Program-made: the position numbers and the translations under genes
Shown: positions 33,180-44,247 of the stretch, one piece after another
Layout of the letters: each line of letters begins with the position of its first letter
How positions within the stretch are numbered: position 1 is the first letter of the stretch
NCBI RefSeq assembly: GCF_034120055.1
Contig: NZ_CP139368.1
Coordinates: 1-64,000, forward strand
Direction: 5' to 3'
DNA: 64,000 nucleotides
Source of the DNA: Microbacterium rhizosphaerae
Lineage (GTDB): Bacteria; Actinomycetota; Actinomycetes; Actinomycetales; Microbacteriaceae
The notes under the pieces: model-generated
Databases searched by the model: none
What the model was told of the DNA's origin: nothing
Seen by the model: the letters and a program-made list of their open reading frames with translations, nothing else

Positions 33180-34541
33180 ATGGCGTCCCGACGATCCTCT
33201 GCACCCTCGCCCTTCCGGTGCACCGAGTGCGGGTGGACGACGTTGCGCTGGGTCGGTCGCTGCGGCGAGTGCCAGCAGTGGGGCACCGTCGTCGAGGCCG
33301 CGGAGCAGACGGGCATCGTCAAAACCGTCACGGCCGCGAGCCCCGCGCGGGCCGCCCGTCCCATCACCGAGATCGACACCGCCGACGCTCCGCGGCGCAC
33401 GAGCGGGGTGGACGAGTTCGATCGCGTACTCGGCGGCGGCATCGTGCCGGGTGCGGCGATCCTGCTGTCCGGCGAGCCGGGCGTCGGAAAGTCGACACTG
33501 CTGCTGGAGGTCGCGGCGCAGAGCGCCCGCGCCGGCCGTCGGGTCCTGTACGCGAGCGGCGAGGAGTCGACGGCCCAGGTGCGACTGCGCGCGGAGCGCA
33601 CCGGAGCGCTGCACGATGAGCTCTACCTCGCCGCCGAGACAGACCTCGCGACGATCCTCGGGCACGTCGACGCGGTGCAGCCCGAGCTGCTCATCGTCGA
33701 CTCGGTGCAGACGGTGTCGTCCGGGCTGTCCGAGGGCATGGCCGGGCATCCGAGCCAGGTGCGCGAGGTCGCCTCGACACTCATCCGGCTGGCGAAAGAG
33801 CGCGCGCTGCCCGTCGTCATCGTGGGTCACGTCACGAAGGACGGCTCGATCGCCGGGCCCCGCATCCTGGAGCACCTCGTGGATGTCGTGTGCCACTTCG
33901 AGGGGGATCGCCACACCGCGCTGCGGTTCGTGCGCGCGCTGAAGAACCGCTTCGGCCCGACGGACGAGGTCGGATGCTTCGAGATGACCGGCAGCGGCAT
34001 CGCCGAGGTGCCCGATCCGAGCGGGCTGTTCCTCGGACACGGCTCCCCCGAGCCGGGGACGTGCGTCACGATCGCGCTCGAGGGCCGGCGTGCGATGCCC
34101 GTCGAGGTGCAGGCGCTCACGGTTCCGAGCTCCACCCCGAACCCGCGTCGGGTCGTGAGCGGCGTGGACTCCGCCCGGGTCGCCATGATCCTCGCCGTGC
34201 TGGAACGTCGAGCGGGCCTGCGGCTCTCCGATCAGGACGTCTACGTCTCGACCGTCGGCGGGGTGCGGCTGGTCGAGCCCGGCGCCGACCTCGCCATCGC
34301 GATCGCCATCGCCAGCGCCGTGCGCGGGCAGGCGGTGCGGCACGACATCGCCGCCATCGGGGAGCTGAGCCTGGCCGGCGAGGTGCGCCCGGTCACGAGT
34401 GTCGCGCACCGGCGCACGGAGGCCACCCGCCTCGGGTACAAGACGATCATCGACGAAGGGTGCGGATCGCTCACCGGAGCCCTTCGCGACCTCGCCGTGC
34501 GACCTGTGCGGCCCGTCCGCGAGGAGATCCCGGCGTTCTGA
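33180..34541 (+). CDS. radA: DNA repair protein RadA
   Basis: RadA/Sms, 453 residues, a RecA-like ATPase that drives branch migration in recombination. The N-terminal zinc finger has C14-x2-C17 and C28-x2-C31. Walker A is GEPGVGKS at residues 98-105. Further hallmarks are TLIRLAKERALPVVIVGHVT, the RadA-specific KNRFGPTDEVG, and a C-terminal Lon-protease-like domain (GVDSARVAMILAVLERRAGL, DLAIAIAIASAVRG, GELSLAGEVRPV). Length matches the family. ATG at 33180 begins just before the zinc finger. Convergent with the gene at 34547, 5 nt apart. Confidence 0.96.
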   Translation: MASRRSSAPSPFRCTECGWTTLRWVGRCGECQQWGTVVEAAEQTGIVKTVTAASPARAARPITEIDTADAPRRTSGVDEFDRVLGGGIVPGAAILLSGEPGVGKSTLLLEVAAQSARAGRRVLYASGEESTAQVRLRAERTGALHDELYLAAETDLATILGHVDAVQPELLIVDSVQTVSSGLSEGMAGHPSQVREVASTLIRLAKERALPVVIVGHVTKDGSIAGPRILEHLVDVVCHFEGDRHTALRFVRALKNRFGPTDEVGCFEMTGSGIAEVPDPSGLFLGHGSPEPGTCVTIALEGRRAMPVEVQALTVPSSTPNPRRVVSGVDSARVAMILAVLERRAGLRLSDQDVYVSTVGGVRLVEPGADLAIAIAIASAVRGQAVRHDIAAIGELSLAGEVRPVTSVAHRRTEATRLGYKTIIDEGCGSLTGALRDLAVRPVRPVREEIPAF

Positions 34542-34546
34542 GGGCG

Positions 34547-34936
34547 TCAGGCCTCGAGCGCGCGGAGGATCTCGCCAGGCGCTGCCTGCATCGGATGCGG
34601 GCCGGCGATGTCGAAGAACACGACGGCGACGTCATCGCGGTGCTCCGTCAGGTAGGCGCGCAGCCACGCCGGCGACCGCAGGCTCGCGGGCGGCAGGCTC
34701 ACCGGCTTGTGCTTCGCGTCGCTGAAGAGCATCAGCGCCACCTCGCCGGTCTCAGGGTTGAGGTACGTCCACACGTGTTCGTCGTCGGATTCATGGATGA
34801 GCGGCACCACCGTGGGCCCGTGGCGCAGCGCGAGCGCGATCGCCGCGATGTCGCGGGTCTGCAACGCATCGGCGAGCCGCGTGTTGCTCAGTTCGGCGGG
34901 CTCGTCCGCGTGAGGATTCCGAGATGCGGCGGCCAT
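34547..34936 (-). CDS. hypothetical protein, SseB-like
   Basis: A 129-residue cytoplasmic protein. It has strands like ALRHGPTVVPLIHESDD, VWTYLNPETGEVALMLFSDA and DDVAVVFFDIAGPHPMQAAP. The layout of a value-range sentence, 'numbers versus stated field' strands and the phrase A-L-M-L-F-S-D-A resembles SseB N-terminal-domain proteins, whose role is unclear. ATG at 34936. Faces radA. The assignment is weak, and hypothetical protein is the safe name. Confidence 0.65.
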   Translation of the reverse strand: MAAASRNPHADEPAELSNTRLADALQTRDIAAIALALRHGPTVVPLIHESDDEHVWTYLNPETGEVALMLFSDAKHKPVSLPPASLRSPAWLRAYLTEHRDDVAVVFFDIAGPHPMQAAPGEILRALEA

Positions 34937-35184
34937 CGCTCCAGCGTAACCGCCGCCTGCCCCGCATCCGTCCCACCGCTGGGGATGCGCGGGGAATGCG
35001 CCGCGCGGCGCGAGAACGGCGGTACAAAAGGAGGACCCCCTCTAGGCTCTGGGGAAGCCGTCAGGGGGTCCGGGCCTCGCACTGTCGTGGTCGGTCGAAG
35101 ATTTCGGGCCGGCTCGGCGCTGCTGGGGACAGCTACGACTACTGCGTGACCGCTTCAGGCTATGCGAAGGCAATAGTCGCGCGC

Positions 35185-35202
35185 GTCCCCTTTTTGGGGG
35201 AC
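35185..35202. terminator. possible short hairpin after the membrane-anchored protein gene
   Basis: GTCCCC (35185-35190) and GGGGAC (35197-35202) can pair around TTTTTG. It lies about 20 nt beyond the stop of the minus-strand gene at 35223-35939. The stem is only 6 bp, so this is tentative. The 34937-35222 stretch otherwise shows no gene. Confidence 0.3.
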
Positions 35203-35222
35203 ATTTTCGACCGGAATATCTC

Positions 35223-35939
35223 CTAATAAAGGATGAATTGCGCGGTCTGCGCCGACGCGATTCCGCCGATTTCGACGCCCAGATGGTACGACGCGCCACT
35301 CCCCGGCGCCCTCGGCCGGCTCTGCGAATTGCACGTCGAGACGGACGACCGCGTGCGGTCCCACGTCAGTGGAGTCGCGCTCTGGACGGTCTGTCCCGCC
35401 TTGATGAGGACGACCATGTCACTGGGCTCCGATTGGCAGTCGGTCGACCGCCACCAGGTGTCGCTGCCGCTGGTGACCGTGTATTTCTGCGTCGTCGTGC
35501 CGACGTTCATCGTGCAGTCCTTCGCACCGTGGTTCGTCAGTCGGATCGACAGTTTGGGGTTCTGCCCGCTGGGGTACGTGTTCTGGTCGGTCACGGCATC
35601 CACCGTCACGTTCGCCGAGGTGCACGGCGCCGCTGTCGCGGTCGCGGCGTGCGTGGCCGTCGGCGATGGGGTCGCCGATGGCGTCGCCGACGGGGTCGGA
35701 TCGTGCGTCGGCGTGTCGGTCGGAGCCGGAGTGGATGCCGCGGGCACCGGCAGCGCCGTCGTGCCGGCGGCGCCCACCGCCGGGGAGGGCGGATTCGCGT
35801 CGGCCGCCGTGCTGGCCCAGGGCTTCGCGATGAGCAGCCACACGCCCGCAACGATGAGGATGATGACAAGCAGCACGACGAGCCGGCGACGGCGGTACAC
35901 CGCCGGCGAATGCCGGCGACGCGGCGGCTGACTCGTCAT
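35223..35939 (-). CDS. membrane-anchored exported protein with Thr/Pro linker
   Basis: A 238-residue protein with a short basic cytoplasmic start (MTSQPPRRRHSPAVYRRRR), one transmembrane helix (LVVLLVIILIVAGVWLLIA), a Ser/Thr/Pro/Ala-rich linker of about 60 residues (for example TPTHDPTPSATPSATP), and an extracytoplasmic beta-rich domain of about 130 residues with paired cysteines (CTSANVTVD, NHGAKDCTMNVG, STDCQSEPSD, VSTCNSQ). The domain resembles Ig-like or DUF4232-type exported domains of actinobacteria. Function unknown; probably cell-wall facing. Stands alone between an unknown gene and argA. Confidence 0.75.
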   Translation of the reverse strand: MTSQPPRRRHSPAVYRRRRLVVLLVIILIVAGVWLLIAKPWASTAADANPPSPAVGAAGTTALPVPAASTPAPTDTPTHDPTPSATPSATPSPTATHAATATAAPCTSANVTVDAVTDQNTYPSGQNPKLSIRLTNHGAKDCTMNVGTTTQKYTVTSGSDTWWRSTDCQSEPSDMVVLIKAGQTVQSATPLTWDRTRSSVSTCNSQSRPRAPGSGASYHLGVEIGGIASAQTAQFILY

Positions 35940-36010
35940 GATCCCAGGCTAAGCGCGGTCGCCGACGCCACCGGGATCGGCGCGCGTCGTGCCGATATCA
36001 CGACCGCGCG

Positions 36011-36532
36011 TCAGGCGAGCCGTTTGAGCATGCGCGTGTTGCCCAAGGTGTTCGGCTTCACGTGAGCGAGATCGAGGAACTCCGCGACGCCCTCGTCGGG
36101 GCTGCGCAGCAGCTGCGAGTAGACGTCGGGGTCGACGACCTGCTCCCCGATCGGCGAGAAGCCACGGCGCGTGAAGAAGTCCACTTCGAACGTGAGGCAG
36201 AACAGGCGCGAGAGGCCGAGCGCTCGGGCGTTGTCCTCGAGTCCCTGCACGATCGCCGTGCCCACGCCGTGATGCAGCCACTCGTCGTCGACGATCAGGG
36301 TGCGGATCTCGCCGAGATCCTCCCACATGACGTGGAGGGCGCCGCATCCGATCAGCACTCCGTCCGCCTCGGCGACGAGGAACTGCTGGAGCGACTCGTA
36401 CAGCAGCACGATGTCCTTGCCCAGCAGGATGCGTCGCTCGACGTACGGCTGGAGCATGGCCTGGATGCCGCGGACGTCGGACGAGCGAGCCGGCCGCACG
36501 GTGTACGGCCCCTGAGCCTGTCGAAGGGTCAT
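36011..36532 (-). CDS. argA: GNAT-type amino-acid N-acetyltransferase (N-acetylglutamate synthase)
   Basis: A 173-residue single-domain GNAT enzyme of the actinobacterial N-acetylglutamate synthase type, the first step of arginine synthesis. Signature sequence: YTVRPARSSDVRGIQAMLQP, RRILLGKDIVLLYESLQQFL, GCGALHVMWEDLGEIRTLIV, the acetyl-CoA loop HHGVGTAIVQGLEDNARALG and FCLTFEVDFFTRRGF. ATG at 36532 is chosen; the first codons spell TLRQAQGP, which is the translation of a dispersed DNA sequence, CCTGAGCCTGTCGAAGGG, at 36511-36528. So the coding start has been built from, or invaded by, that sequence. A later start within the family's own N-terminus is possible. Confidence 0.88.
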   Translation of the reverse strand: MTLRQAQGPYTVRPARSSDVRGIQAMLQPYVERRILLGKDIVLLYESLQQFLVAEADGVLIGCGALHVMWEDLGEIRTLIVDDEWLHHGVGTAIVQGLEDNARALGLSRLFCLTFEVDFFTRRGFSPIGEQVVDPDVYSQLLRSPDEGVAEFLDLAHVKPNTLGNTRMLKRLA

Positions 36533-36572
36533 CGTTCCAGCGTAAAACCTCGCGAGCGCGCAACCGGAACGA

Positions 36573-36606
36573 CGAGAGGGTGGATGCCGCAGCATCCACC
36601 CTCTCG
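36573..36606. terminator. terminator hairpin of clpC
   Basis: Fifteen-base arms, 36573-36587 (CGAGAGGGTGGATGC) and 36592-36606 (GCATCCACCCTCTCG), pair perfectly around CGCA. It lies just after the clpC stop on the minus strand, before argA. A strong GC stem without T tract. Confidence 0.8.
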
Positions 36607-36622
36607 ATCGCTCCGACGTGCG

Positions 36623-39148
<2,526 letters not shown>

Positions 39149-39277
39149 CGTCGACTCCTCCAGGCGCACTGGTGGCGCCGTCCTTCGAGCGTAACGACCG
39201 CTCATCGGGTGCGCGCCCGTGTTCGCCAGGGGCATAGCGCCGCTCGATCGGCGCGCGCATGCCCGTCGCGGGCATGG

Positions 39278-39303
39278 CGCAGGATGCACCGGTGCATCCT
39301 GCG
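39278..39303. terminator. palindromic hairpin after the repeat-domain lipoprotein gene
   Basis: CGCAGGATGCACC (39278-39290) and GGTGCATCCTGCG (39291-39303) are exact inverted repeats with no spacer. It lies 18 nt beyond the stop of the minus-strand lipoprotein gene, before the clpC promoter region, and fits a terminator. Confidence 0.7.
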
Positions 39304-39320
39304 GGGTGACCGCAGCCGCG

Positions 39321-40064
39321 TCAGCGCGTGCCGAGCATGTCCGCGGTGCCTGCGGCGCCGGCCCCCAGGAAGGCGACCTTGACGGCGTCGCCGGTGACGG
39401 TCGCCGGCACGGCGGTGAGGCCGGCGCGAGGAACCATGTCCATCGTGCAGGCGGTTTCGGCGGAAGCCGTGAGCTGGACCACGACCGCCGCAGCGCCGGT
39501 GGCGGTCACCGACCCGACTGAGGGCGGGCAGGTCGACGAACCCCACGTGGCGAACGCGAAGCTGCCGTTCGGGAGCTCCGAGCCGCTGCCGGCGCCTTCG
39601 ATCCAGCCGGCGCTCGGCGCGTTCTCGCCGCCCGCGGCGGGCATCGAGGGGAGTGCCGCGAGCTTCACCGTTCCAGAGAGGGCGCCCTTGGCGACGATCT
39701 CGACCTCCTTGGTCGGGTCGACGCCGGCGGGAAGCGCGACGTACGAGGCGCGGGGTGCGTAGTCGGCCGTGCAGGCGGTCTTCCCCGTGGGCAGGCTGAA
39801 CTCGACCGTGACGGTCTGCCCGCTGGCCGAGGCATCGCCCGCCTTCGGCGGGCACGTCGAGCTCCCCATGCTCACGACTGCGGTGCCCTTGCCGGCGTCG
39901 AGCCATGCCGCTCCCACGGCCGCCGTTCCGGGGGCGGACGCCGATGCGGACGGAGGGGCGGAGCTGGAGGCGGGAGACGGGTTCGACGAGCAGCCCACGA
40001 GGGCGCCGAGCGCGACAGCGAATACGGCCAGCGCGCCGGCGGTCACGCGTGCGGAACGAGACAT
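39321..40064 (-). CDS. lipoprotein with two tandem repeat domains
   Basis: A 247-residue exported lipoprotein. The signal peptide has the lipobox LVGC with Cys25, followed by a Ser/Ala/Pro linker. Two similar domains of about 95 residues follow: the first with AWLDAGKGTAVVSMGSSTCP and TACTADYAPRASYVALPAG, the second with GWIEGAGSGSELPNG, FATWGSSTCPPSVGSVTATG and TACTMDMVPRAGLTAVPA. Each carries a GSSTCPP...TACT-x-D disulfide-like Cys pair. This is an internal duplication. Function unknown. AAGGGGGA precedes ATG at 40064. Confidence 0.82.
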   Translation of the reverse strand: MSRSARVTAGALAVFAVALGALVGCSSNPSPASSSAPPSASASAPGTAAVGAAWLDAGKGTAVVSMGSSTCPPKAGDASASGQTVTVEFSLPTGKTACTADYAPRASYVALPAGVDPTKEVEIVAKGALSGTVKLAALPSMPAAGGENAPSAGWIEGAGSGSELPNGSFAFATWGSSTCPPSVGSVTATGAAAVVVQLTASAETACTMDMVPRAGLTAVPATVTGDAVKVAFLGAGAAGTADMLGTR

Positions 40065-40195
40065 CGGAGTCCCCCTTCTCCCCATTGAGCACCATGTTGC
40101 CGGAAATGCGTCCCGGAGGGCACTCCCCGACACCACTTCGTTAGACAGGCGGCCTGCGCCGGGTTGGCGCGGGGCCGTCACCTCAACGACTCGGA

Positions 40196-41191
40196 TCAGG
40201 CCACGGTCATCTCATCGAGGGACGCCCGGATCTCCTGCACGAAATCCTTGATCGCTTCCGTTCCCGAGATCGGCCCTCCCGCGAGCATGTTGTCCACGCC
40301 CAGCAGCACCGCGGTCGGCGTCGCCCAGTCCGCGATCGAATCACGCACGTAGTTGTCCGAGTCATGCAGCGACTGCGGCTCTTCACGTTCGATGAGATCG
40401 CTGATCTCGGGTGGGAACGGCAGGAGGAAACGCACATCCACCTCCGGAAGCAGCGCGCGCCATTCACCGATCTTCGCGATCACCTCGTTGCAGGATCCGC
40501 ATACCGTCGAGACCGCGAGGAGCAGAACAGGACGGGCTCTCGTCAAGGACCGCAGATTGACCGTTCGGCCGTCCGCGAGTGTGACGGGGACGGATGGCGT
40601 GCGCACACGGACGTAATCCTGGTCGTCGCCATCGACGGTCGAGCGCGGCTCGGCCGCGGCCGCAGACACCTGTTCTCCGCCTGGCCACATGATGATCACG
40701 GCGGTGACACTTGCGACAAGAAGCGCCACCACCCACCACCAGGCGCCGGCGGCCGTGATACCGGCGACGGCACCGCCCAGGAGAGGAAGCGTCCAGACGA
40801 CCGCTGCGGCGGCGATCGCGACGGCTGTCAGCCAGATGTTCCGCACGACGGTCACCCCGGTGACGCGCTTGCGCACCCCGAAGCACGCGCACTCGGCGCC
40901 GTCGTCTGCGCGCCAGGCGATCGCCACAAGCCGCACATACCAAGCCATCAGGAAGACGGCGACGAGGGCCGCGAGGAGGCCGAGCAGGCCCCCCAGCACG
41001 AGCAGCGCGAGGCCGAGGGCGATTTCACCCCAGGGATGAACCCGCAGCAGCCACTCTCGCTGCAGTGCCCGCGGCACACCGAGCTCGCGCCAGCCGCTCA
41101 GGTCGTCGGGATGGCGGAGCTTCGCGATGCCGCTCGTGATCAGCACGGCGGCGAGCATGAGCGGCAAGGCGAGCGTCAGGGCGCCGGGCAT
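40196..41191 (-). CDS. MauE-type membrane protein fused to a thioredoxin-like domain
   Basis: A 331-residue membrane protein. The first 170 residues hold four or more transmembrane helices of the MauE/DoxX type with the CACFG motif at residues 101-105, which is the C-x-C-F-G signature of MauE domains. A thioredoxin-like region follows (from about residue 200), containing STVCGSCNEVIAK with a CxxC at 231-234. Such fusions act in exported-protein disulfide or redox chemistry; partner unknown. GTG/ATG at 41191 begins the first helix. Its 5' end is 9 nt from the 3' end of the upstream GT gene (41201-42367) on the same strand. Confidence 0.82.
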   Translation of the reverse strand: MPGALTLALPLMLAAVLITSGIAKLRHPDDLSGWRELGVPRALQREWLLRVHPWGEIALGLALLVLGGLLGLLAALVAVFLMAWYVRLVAIAWRADDGAECACFGVRKRVTGVTVVRNIWLTAVAIAAAAVVWTLPLLGGAVAGITAAGAWWWVVALLVASVTAVIIMWPGGEQVSAAAAEPRSTVDGDDQDYVRVRTPSVPVTLADGRTVNLRSLTRARPVLLLAVSTVCGSCNEVIAKIGEWRALLPEVDVRFLLPFPPEISDLIEREEPQSLHDSDNYVRDSIADWATPTAVLLGVDNMLAGGPISGTEAIKDFVQEIRASLDEMTVA

Positions 41192-41200
41192 GCCTCGATG

Positions 41201-42367
41201 CTACCGGCGGTTCAGACGCGCGGCCTCGAGATAGACCCCTCGGTGCGCAGCGGCTGCTTCGGCATCCGTCATCAGCTGGGGTGTCACGGATGCGACTCCC
41301 CCGAGGCGATCGCGGAGCGTGACATCGTCCGCCAGCCGACGCAGAGCCGCGGCGAGCGATGCCGGGTCGCGCGCGGTGAAATGCAGCCCGTTCACCTCCG
41401 GCCGGACCCATTCCGTCGGTCCGCCCTCATCCGCGACGATCGTCGCGCACCCCGCCGCCAGGTACTGGAGCACGTTCTGACCGAGCGGCTCCGCCCGCAG
41501 CGAGGCCTGCACGGCGATGTCCCATTGGTCCAGCAGGGCATCCACGTCGCTGACATGCCCGAGAAGATCGAGGCGGTCGCCCACTCCGAGCTCGACGGCG
41601 CGCCGGCGCAGGTGCGCGGCGAAGTCCTCGTGTCCGAAGGGCGCCCCGCCGGCAAGCTCGAGACGCTGATCGCCGGCGGGGAAGGCCGCGGCGAAAGCCT
41701 CGAGGAGGAGTTCCTGGCCCTTCCACGGGTCGATGCGGGCGAGCATGCCGATCCGCAGCGGGGCGCTGGATCGCGTCGGACGCGCACGCCGCACGATCCC
41801 CGAGGCGCTCGGCACGACCCGCAGCACCGCATCCCGGCGGGCGAAGGGGCGAGCCGAATCCAGCGCGCGCTCCGTGTCCGCGATGACGCCGTCCGCGCGG
41901 GGGAGCACGATTCGCTCCATGATCGCCGCGCCGGAGCCCCCGATGGCCTCCGGGTCGACGAGGTCGCGGATGTGCACGATGTAGGGAATCCGCGAGGTGC
42001 GTGCCGCCAGCGCGCCGTACGCCGCCGACCTCGTGGTGTTCGCCACGACGACATCCGCCGTGCGGAATGCCGGGTGCACGCGGGTCGACGCCGCTTGTGC
42101 GGCGAGTCTGACCGCGTTCGCCGCCTGTGCAGAGGAGCCGGCGCTGCTCGCCCCGTGTCGCTGTACGACTCCTGCGACCAGCACCGGGATGCGTGCCGGA
42201 ACGTCGGCGAAAGCGCCGAGCCCGGGGGTCGCGGGTCGAGCCAGCAGCACCGCGGCGTTCCAGCGTTCGTGGGCGCGCAGCATCCTGACCAGCGAAAGTT
42301 CGGCACCACCCGGCACCGTGGTGTGGTTCAGGAAGAGCGTTCTGAGCGCTGCGGAGTCGGGTGACAT
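41201..42367 (-). CDS. glycosyltransferase family 4 protein
   Basis: A 388-residue GT-B glycosyltransferase. N-terminal domain with LFLNHTTVPGGAELSLVRML, an ADVVVANTTRSAAYG stretch and IPYIVHIRDLVDPEAIG. The C-terminal GT4 domain has IGMLARIDPWKGQELLLEAF and the nucleotide-sugar-binding VADEGGPTEWVRPEVNGLHF. ATG at 42367 has GGAGGAG upstream. It is divergent from the GT gene at 42446. It probably transfers one sugar in the polysaccharide locus that starts here; donor and acceptor unknown. Confidence 0.9.
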   Translation of the reverse strand: MSPDSAALRTLFLNHTTVPGGAELSLVRMLRAHERWNAAVLLARPATPGLGAFADVPARIPVLVAGVVQRHGASSAGSSAQAANAVRLAAQAASTRVHPAFRTADVVVANTTRSAAYGALAARTSRIPYIVHIRDLVDPEAIGGSGAAIMERIVLPRADGVIADTERALDSARPFARRDAVLRVVPSASGIVRRARPTRSSAPLRIGMLARIDPWKGQELLLEAFAAAFPAGDQRLELAGGAPFGHEDFAAHLRRRAVELGVGDRLDLLGHVSDVDALLDQWDIAVQASLRAEPLGQNVLQYLAAGCATIVADEGGPTEWVRPEVNGLHFTARDPASLAAALRRLADDVTLRDRLGGVASVTPQLMTDAEAAAAHRGVYLEAARLNRR

Positions 42368-42445
42368 GCTCTCCTCCGATGCGACCCGCCGACCGTCCAC
42401 GGGCGGCGGATAGAGTGTGCGCAGTCGAGTGTACGGGGGTGAGCC

Positions 42446-43573
42446 GTGCGCGTGCTCAGGATCTCGCACAGCGCTGCCGTCGATGAATGGCGTGGTCGCG
42501 AGCGAGCGTCGGGGCCCCTGGGCCTTGACATCGCGACGATCTGCGCAGCCTCCTGGGAGGAGGGCGGCGCTATCGTGACCCCGCACCCGAGACCCGGCGA
42601 GCGCGTCCGTCCGACGCCGACGCTGGGGTCGCACCCCGCACTGTTCGTGTTCGATCCGCTCCCGATCCTGCGAGCGCTGCGCGCCGGCCCGGATGTCATC
42701 GACATCCACGAGGAGCCGTTCGCACTCGTCACCGCCGAGGTCCTGCTTCTGCGATGGCTGAGCGGATGCCGCGCGCCGTTCATTCTCTACACGGCGCAGA
42801 ACCTCGAGAAGCGGTACCCGGTGCCCTTCCGCTGGTTCGAGCGGTTCGCCCTCGGGCGCGCCGCGGGACTCTCGGCGTGCAATCGGGAAGCCGCTCGCAT
42901 CTCGCGACGAAAGGGGCTGAGGAGCTCCGCGCGGGTCATCCCGCTGGGAATCGACCTCTCGACCTTCACGCCGGGTCCGCCGCGCGCGGCCGGTGAGGCG
43001 ATCACAGTGGGGTTCGTCGGCAGGCTGGTTCCCGAGAAGGGCATCCTCGTGCTGCTGGACGCGCTCGCACACGACCGGCGGCTCAGAGCGCGGATCGCGG
43101 GCGGCGGTCCCCTGGGCACGACGCTTCCCGCCGAGATCACGCAACGAGGGCTCTCCGAGCGCGTCGAGCTGGTCGGCTCAATCGACTCCGCCGACGTCGT
43201 CGCGTTCTACCACTCGGTCGACGTCATGGCCGTGCCGTCCATCGCGCGTCCTGGGTGGACCGAGCAGTTCGGGCGTGTCGCCGTCGAGGCGATGGCATGC
43301 GGGGTTCCGGTGGTCGCCAGCGATGCCGGCGCGCTGCCCGACGTCGTCGCGGGCGCCGGCATCATCGTGGCAGAAGGCGACTCCGTCGCATTGGCCGACG
43401 CACTCGTCCGAGCATCCACGATCGAAGCCGATGAGCTGCGCGAGCGCGGGCGGGCGCGGGCCGCGGAGTGCTCATGGGATGCCGTCGCCCGCGATTACCT
43501 CGCACTGTACGAAGAGGCATCCAAGCCGGCCGCCTGGGCGAGCCGCGCAGGATCCGACACCCCCTCCACATAG
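42446..43573 (+). CDS. glycosyltransferase family 4 protein
   Basis: A 375-residue GT-B enzyme: N-terminal VIDIHEEPFALVTAEVLLLR, IPLGIDLSTFTPGPP, then ITVGFVGRLVPEKGILVLLD and the C-terminal VAVEAMACGVPVVASDAGAL with the E-x7-E donor motif. GTG at 42446 has GGGGGTGA upstream. The 3' end overlaps the convergent phosphatase gene by 79 nt (43495-43573). Likely one of the sugar-adding steps of the locus. Confidence 0.9.
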   Translation: MRVLRISHSAAVDEWRGRERASGPLGLDIATICAASWEEGGAIVTPHPRPGERVRPTPTLGSHPALFVFDPLPILRALRAGPDVIDIHEEPFALVTAEVLLLRWLSGCRAPFILYTAQNLEKRYPVPFRWFERFALGRAAGLSACNREAARISRRKGLRSSARVIPLGIDLSTFTPGPPRAAGEAITVGFVGRLVPEKGILVLLDALAHDRRLRARIAGGGPLGTTLPAEITQRGLSERVELVGSIDSADVVAFYHSVDVMAVPSIARPGWTEQFGRVAVEAMACGVPVVASDAGALPDVVAGAGIIVAEGDSVALADALVRASTIEADELRERGRARAAECSWDAVARDYLALYEEASKPAAWASRAGSDTPST

Positions 43574-44163
43574 GCGTCGCGGTCGGCCACCGGCATCCCG
43601 AGCAGGATCGTCGCCACCTCGCAGAGTGCGGGGACGGCTTCGCTCGTCATCCTGAGAAAGACGGCGTCTCCGTGGCCCTGAGGGTCGATCACGTCTTTGG
43701 CCCCACCGGCACGCTCGGCATTGAGGGAGGCGACGATCCGGCGCAGATCGTCCTCAGTCGTGGGCGGTGCCGCGAGCCCGCGAGCCCTGAGGGCCTGAGC
43801 CGCCTGACCCGCCTCCCGGACGGTCATCGTGACTTTGAGGGCCGCGGGCACCCTGCCGATGACGGTGTCTCTCTGGCGGGCGGTCGCGGTCAGCACGAGA
43901 TCGGCGTGCCGGATCATGCTGTCCGTCAGAAGCCTGGCGCGGTGCTCGGCATCCACCACTCCGAGGGCGTGCGCGATGCGCGCCACGCGACGTCCCATGG
44001 GGGCGCCGTCCGGCGCGATGAGTCCGGCGCTGCCGATCCTGACCACGTCGGCGAGGGCCGGCGGCAGATACCAGCCGGACCAGAGGCGCAGAAGCGCCTC
44101 GGCAAGGGGCGACCGATGGATGTTGCCGTCGCACACAGTGAGGATCGTGAACTCACGAGGCAT
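43495..44163 (-). CDS. low-molecular-weight protein-tyrosine phosphatase-like (Wzb type)
   Basis: A 222-residue LMW-PTP, longer than the usual 150-180 residues because of a longer C-terminus. The P-loop is V-C11-DGNIH-R17-S, matching C-x5-R-S; the usual second Cys of N-x-C-R-S is His16. The general acid appears as DVIDPQGHGD. ATG at 44163 with GGAGG 8 nt upstream; a longer reading is less likely. Phosphatases of this kind dephosphorylate BY-kinases such as that at 58733-60484 and so tune polysaccharide polymerisation. Encoded opposite to its neighbours. Confidence 0.85.
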   Translation of the reverse strand: MPREFTILTVCDGNIHRSPLAEALLRLWSGWYLPPALADVVRIGSAGLIAPDGAPMGRRVARIAHALGVVDAEHRARLLTDSMIRHADLVLTATARQRDTVIGRVPAALKVTMTVREAGQAAQALRARGLAAPPTTEDDLRRIVASLNAERAGGAKDVIDPQGHGDAVFLRMTSEAVPALCEVATILLGMPVADRDAYVEGVSDPARLAQAAGLDASSYSAR

Positions 44164-44247
44164 CCCCGGACCTCCACCCTCGCTCACGGATCTGCCGCCT
44201 AGCGGCGGATAGTGTTATGCGGAAAAGCCTAGCCAGGGGAGCCGAGA

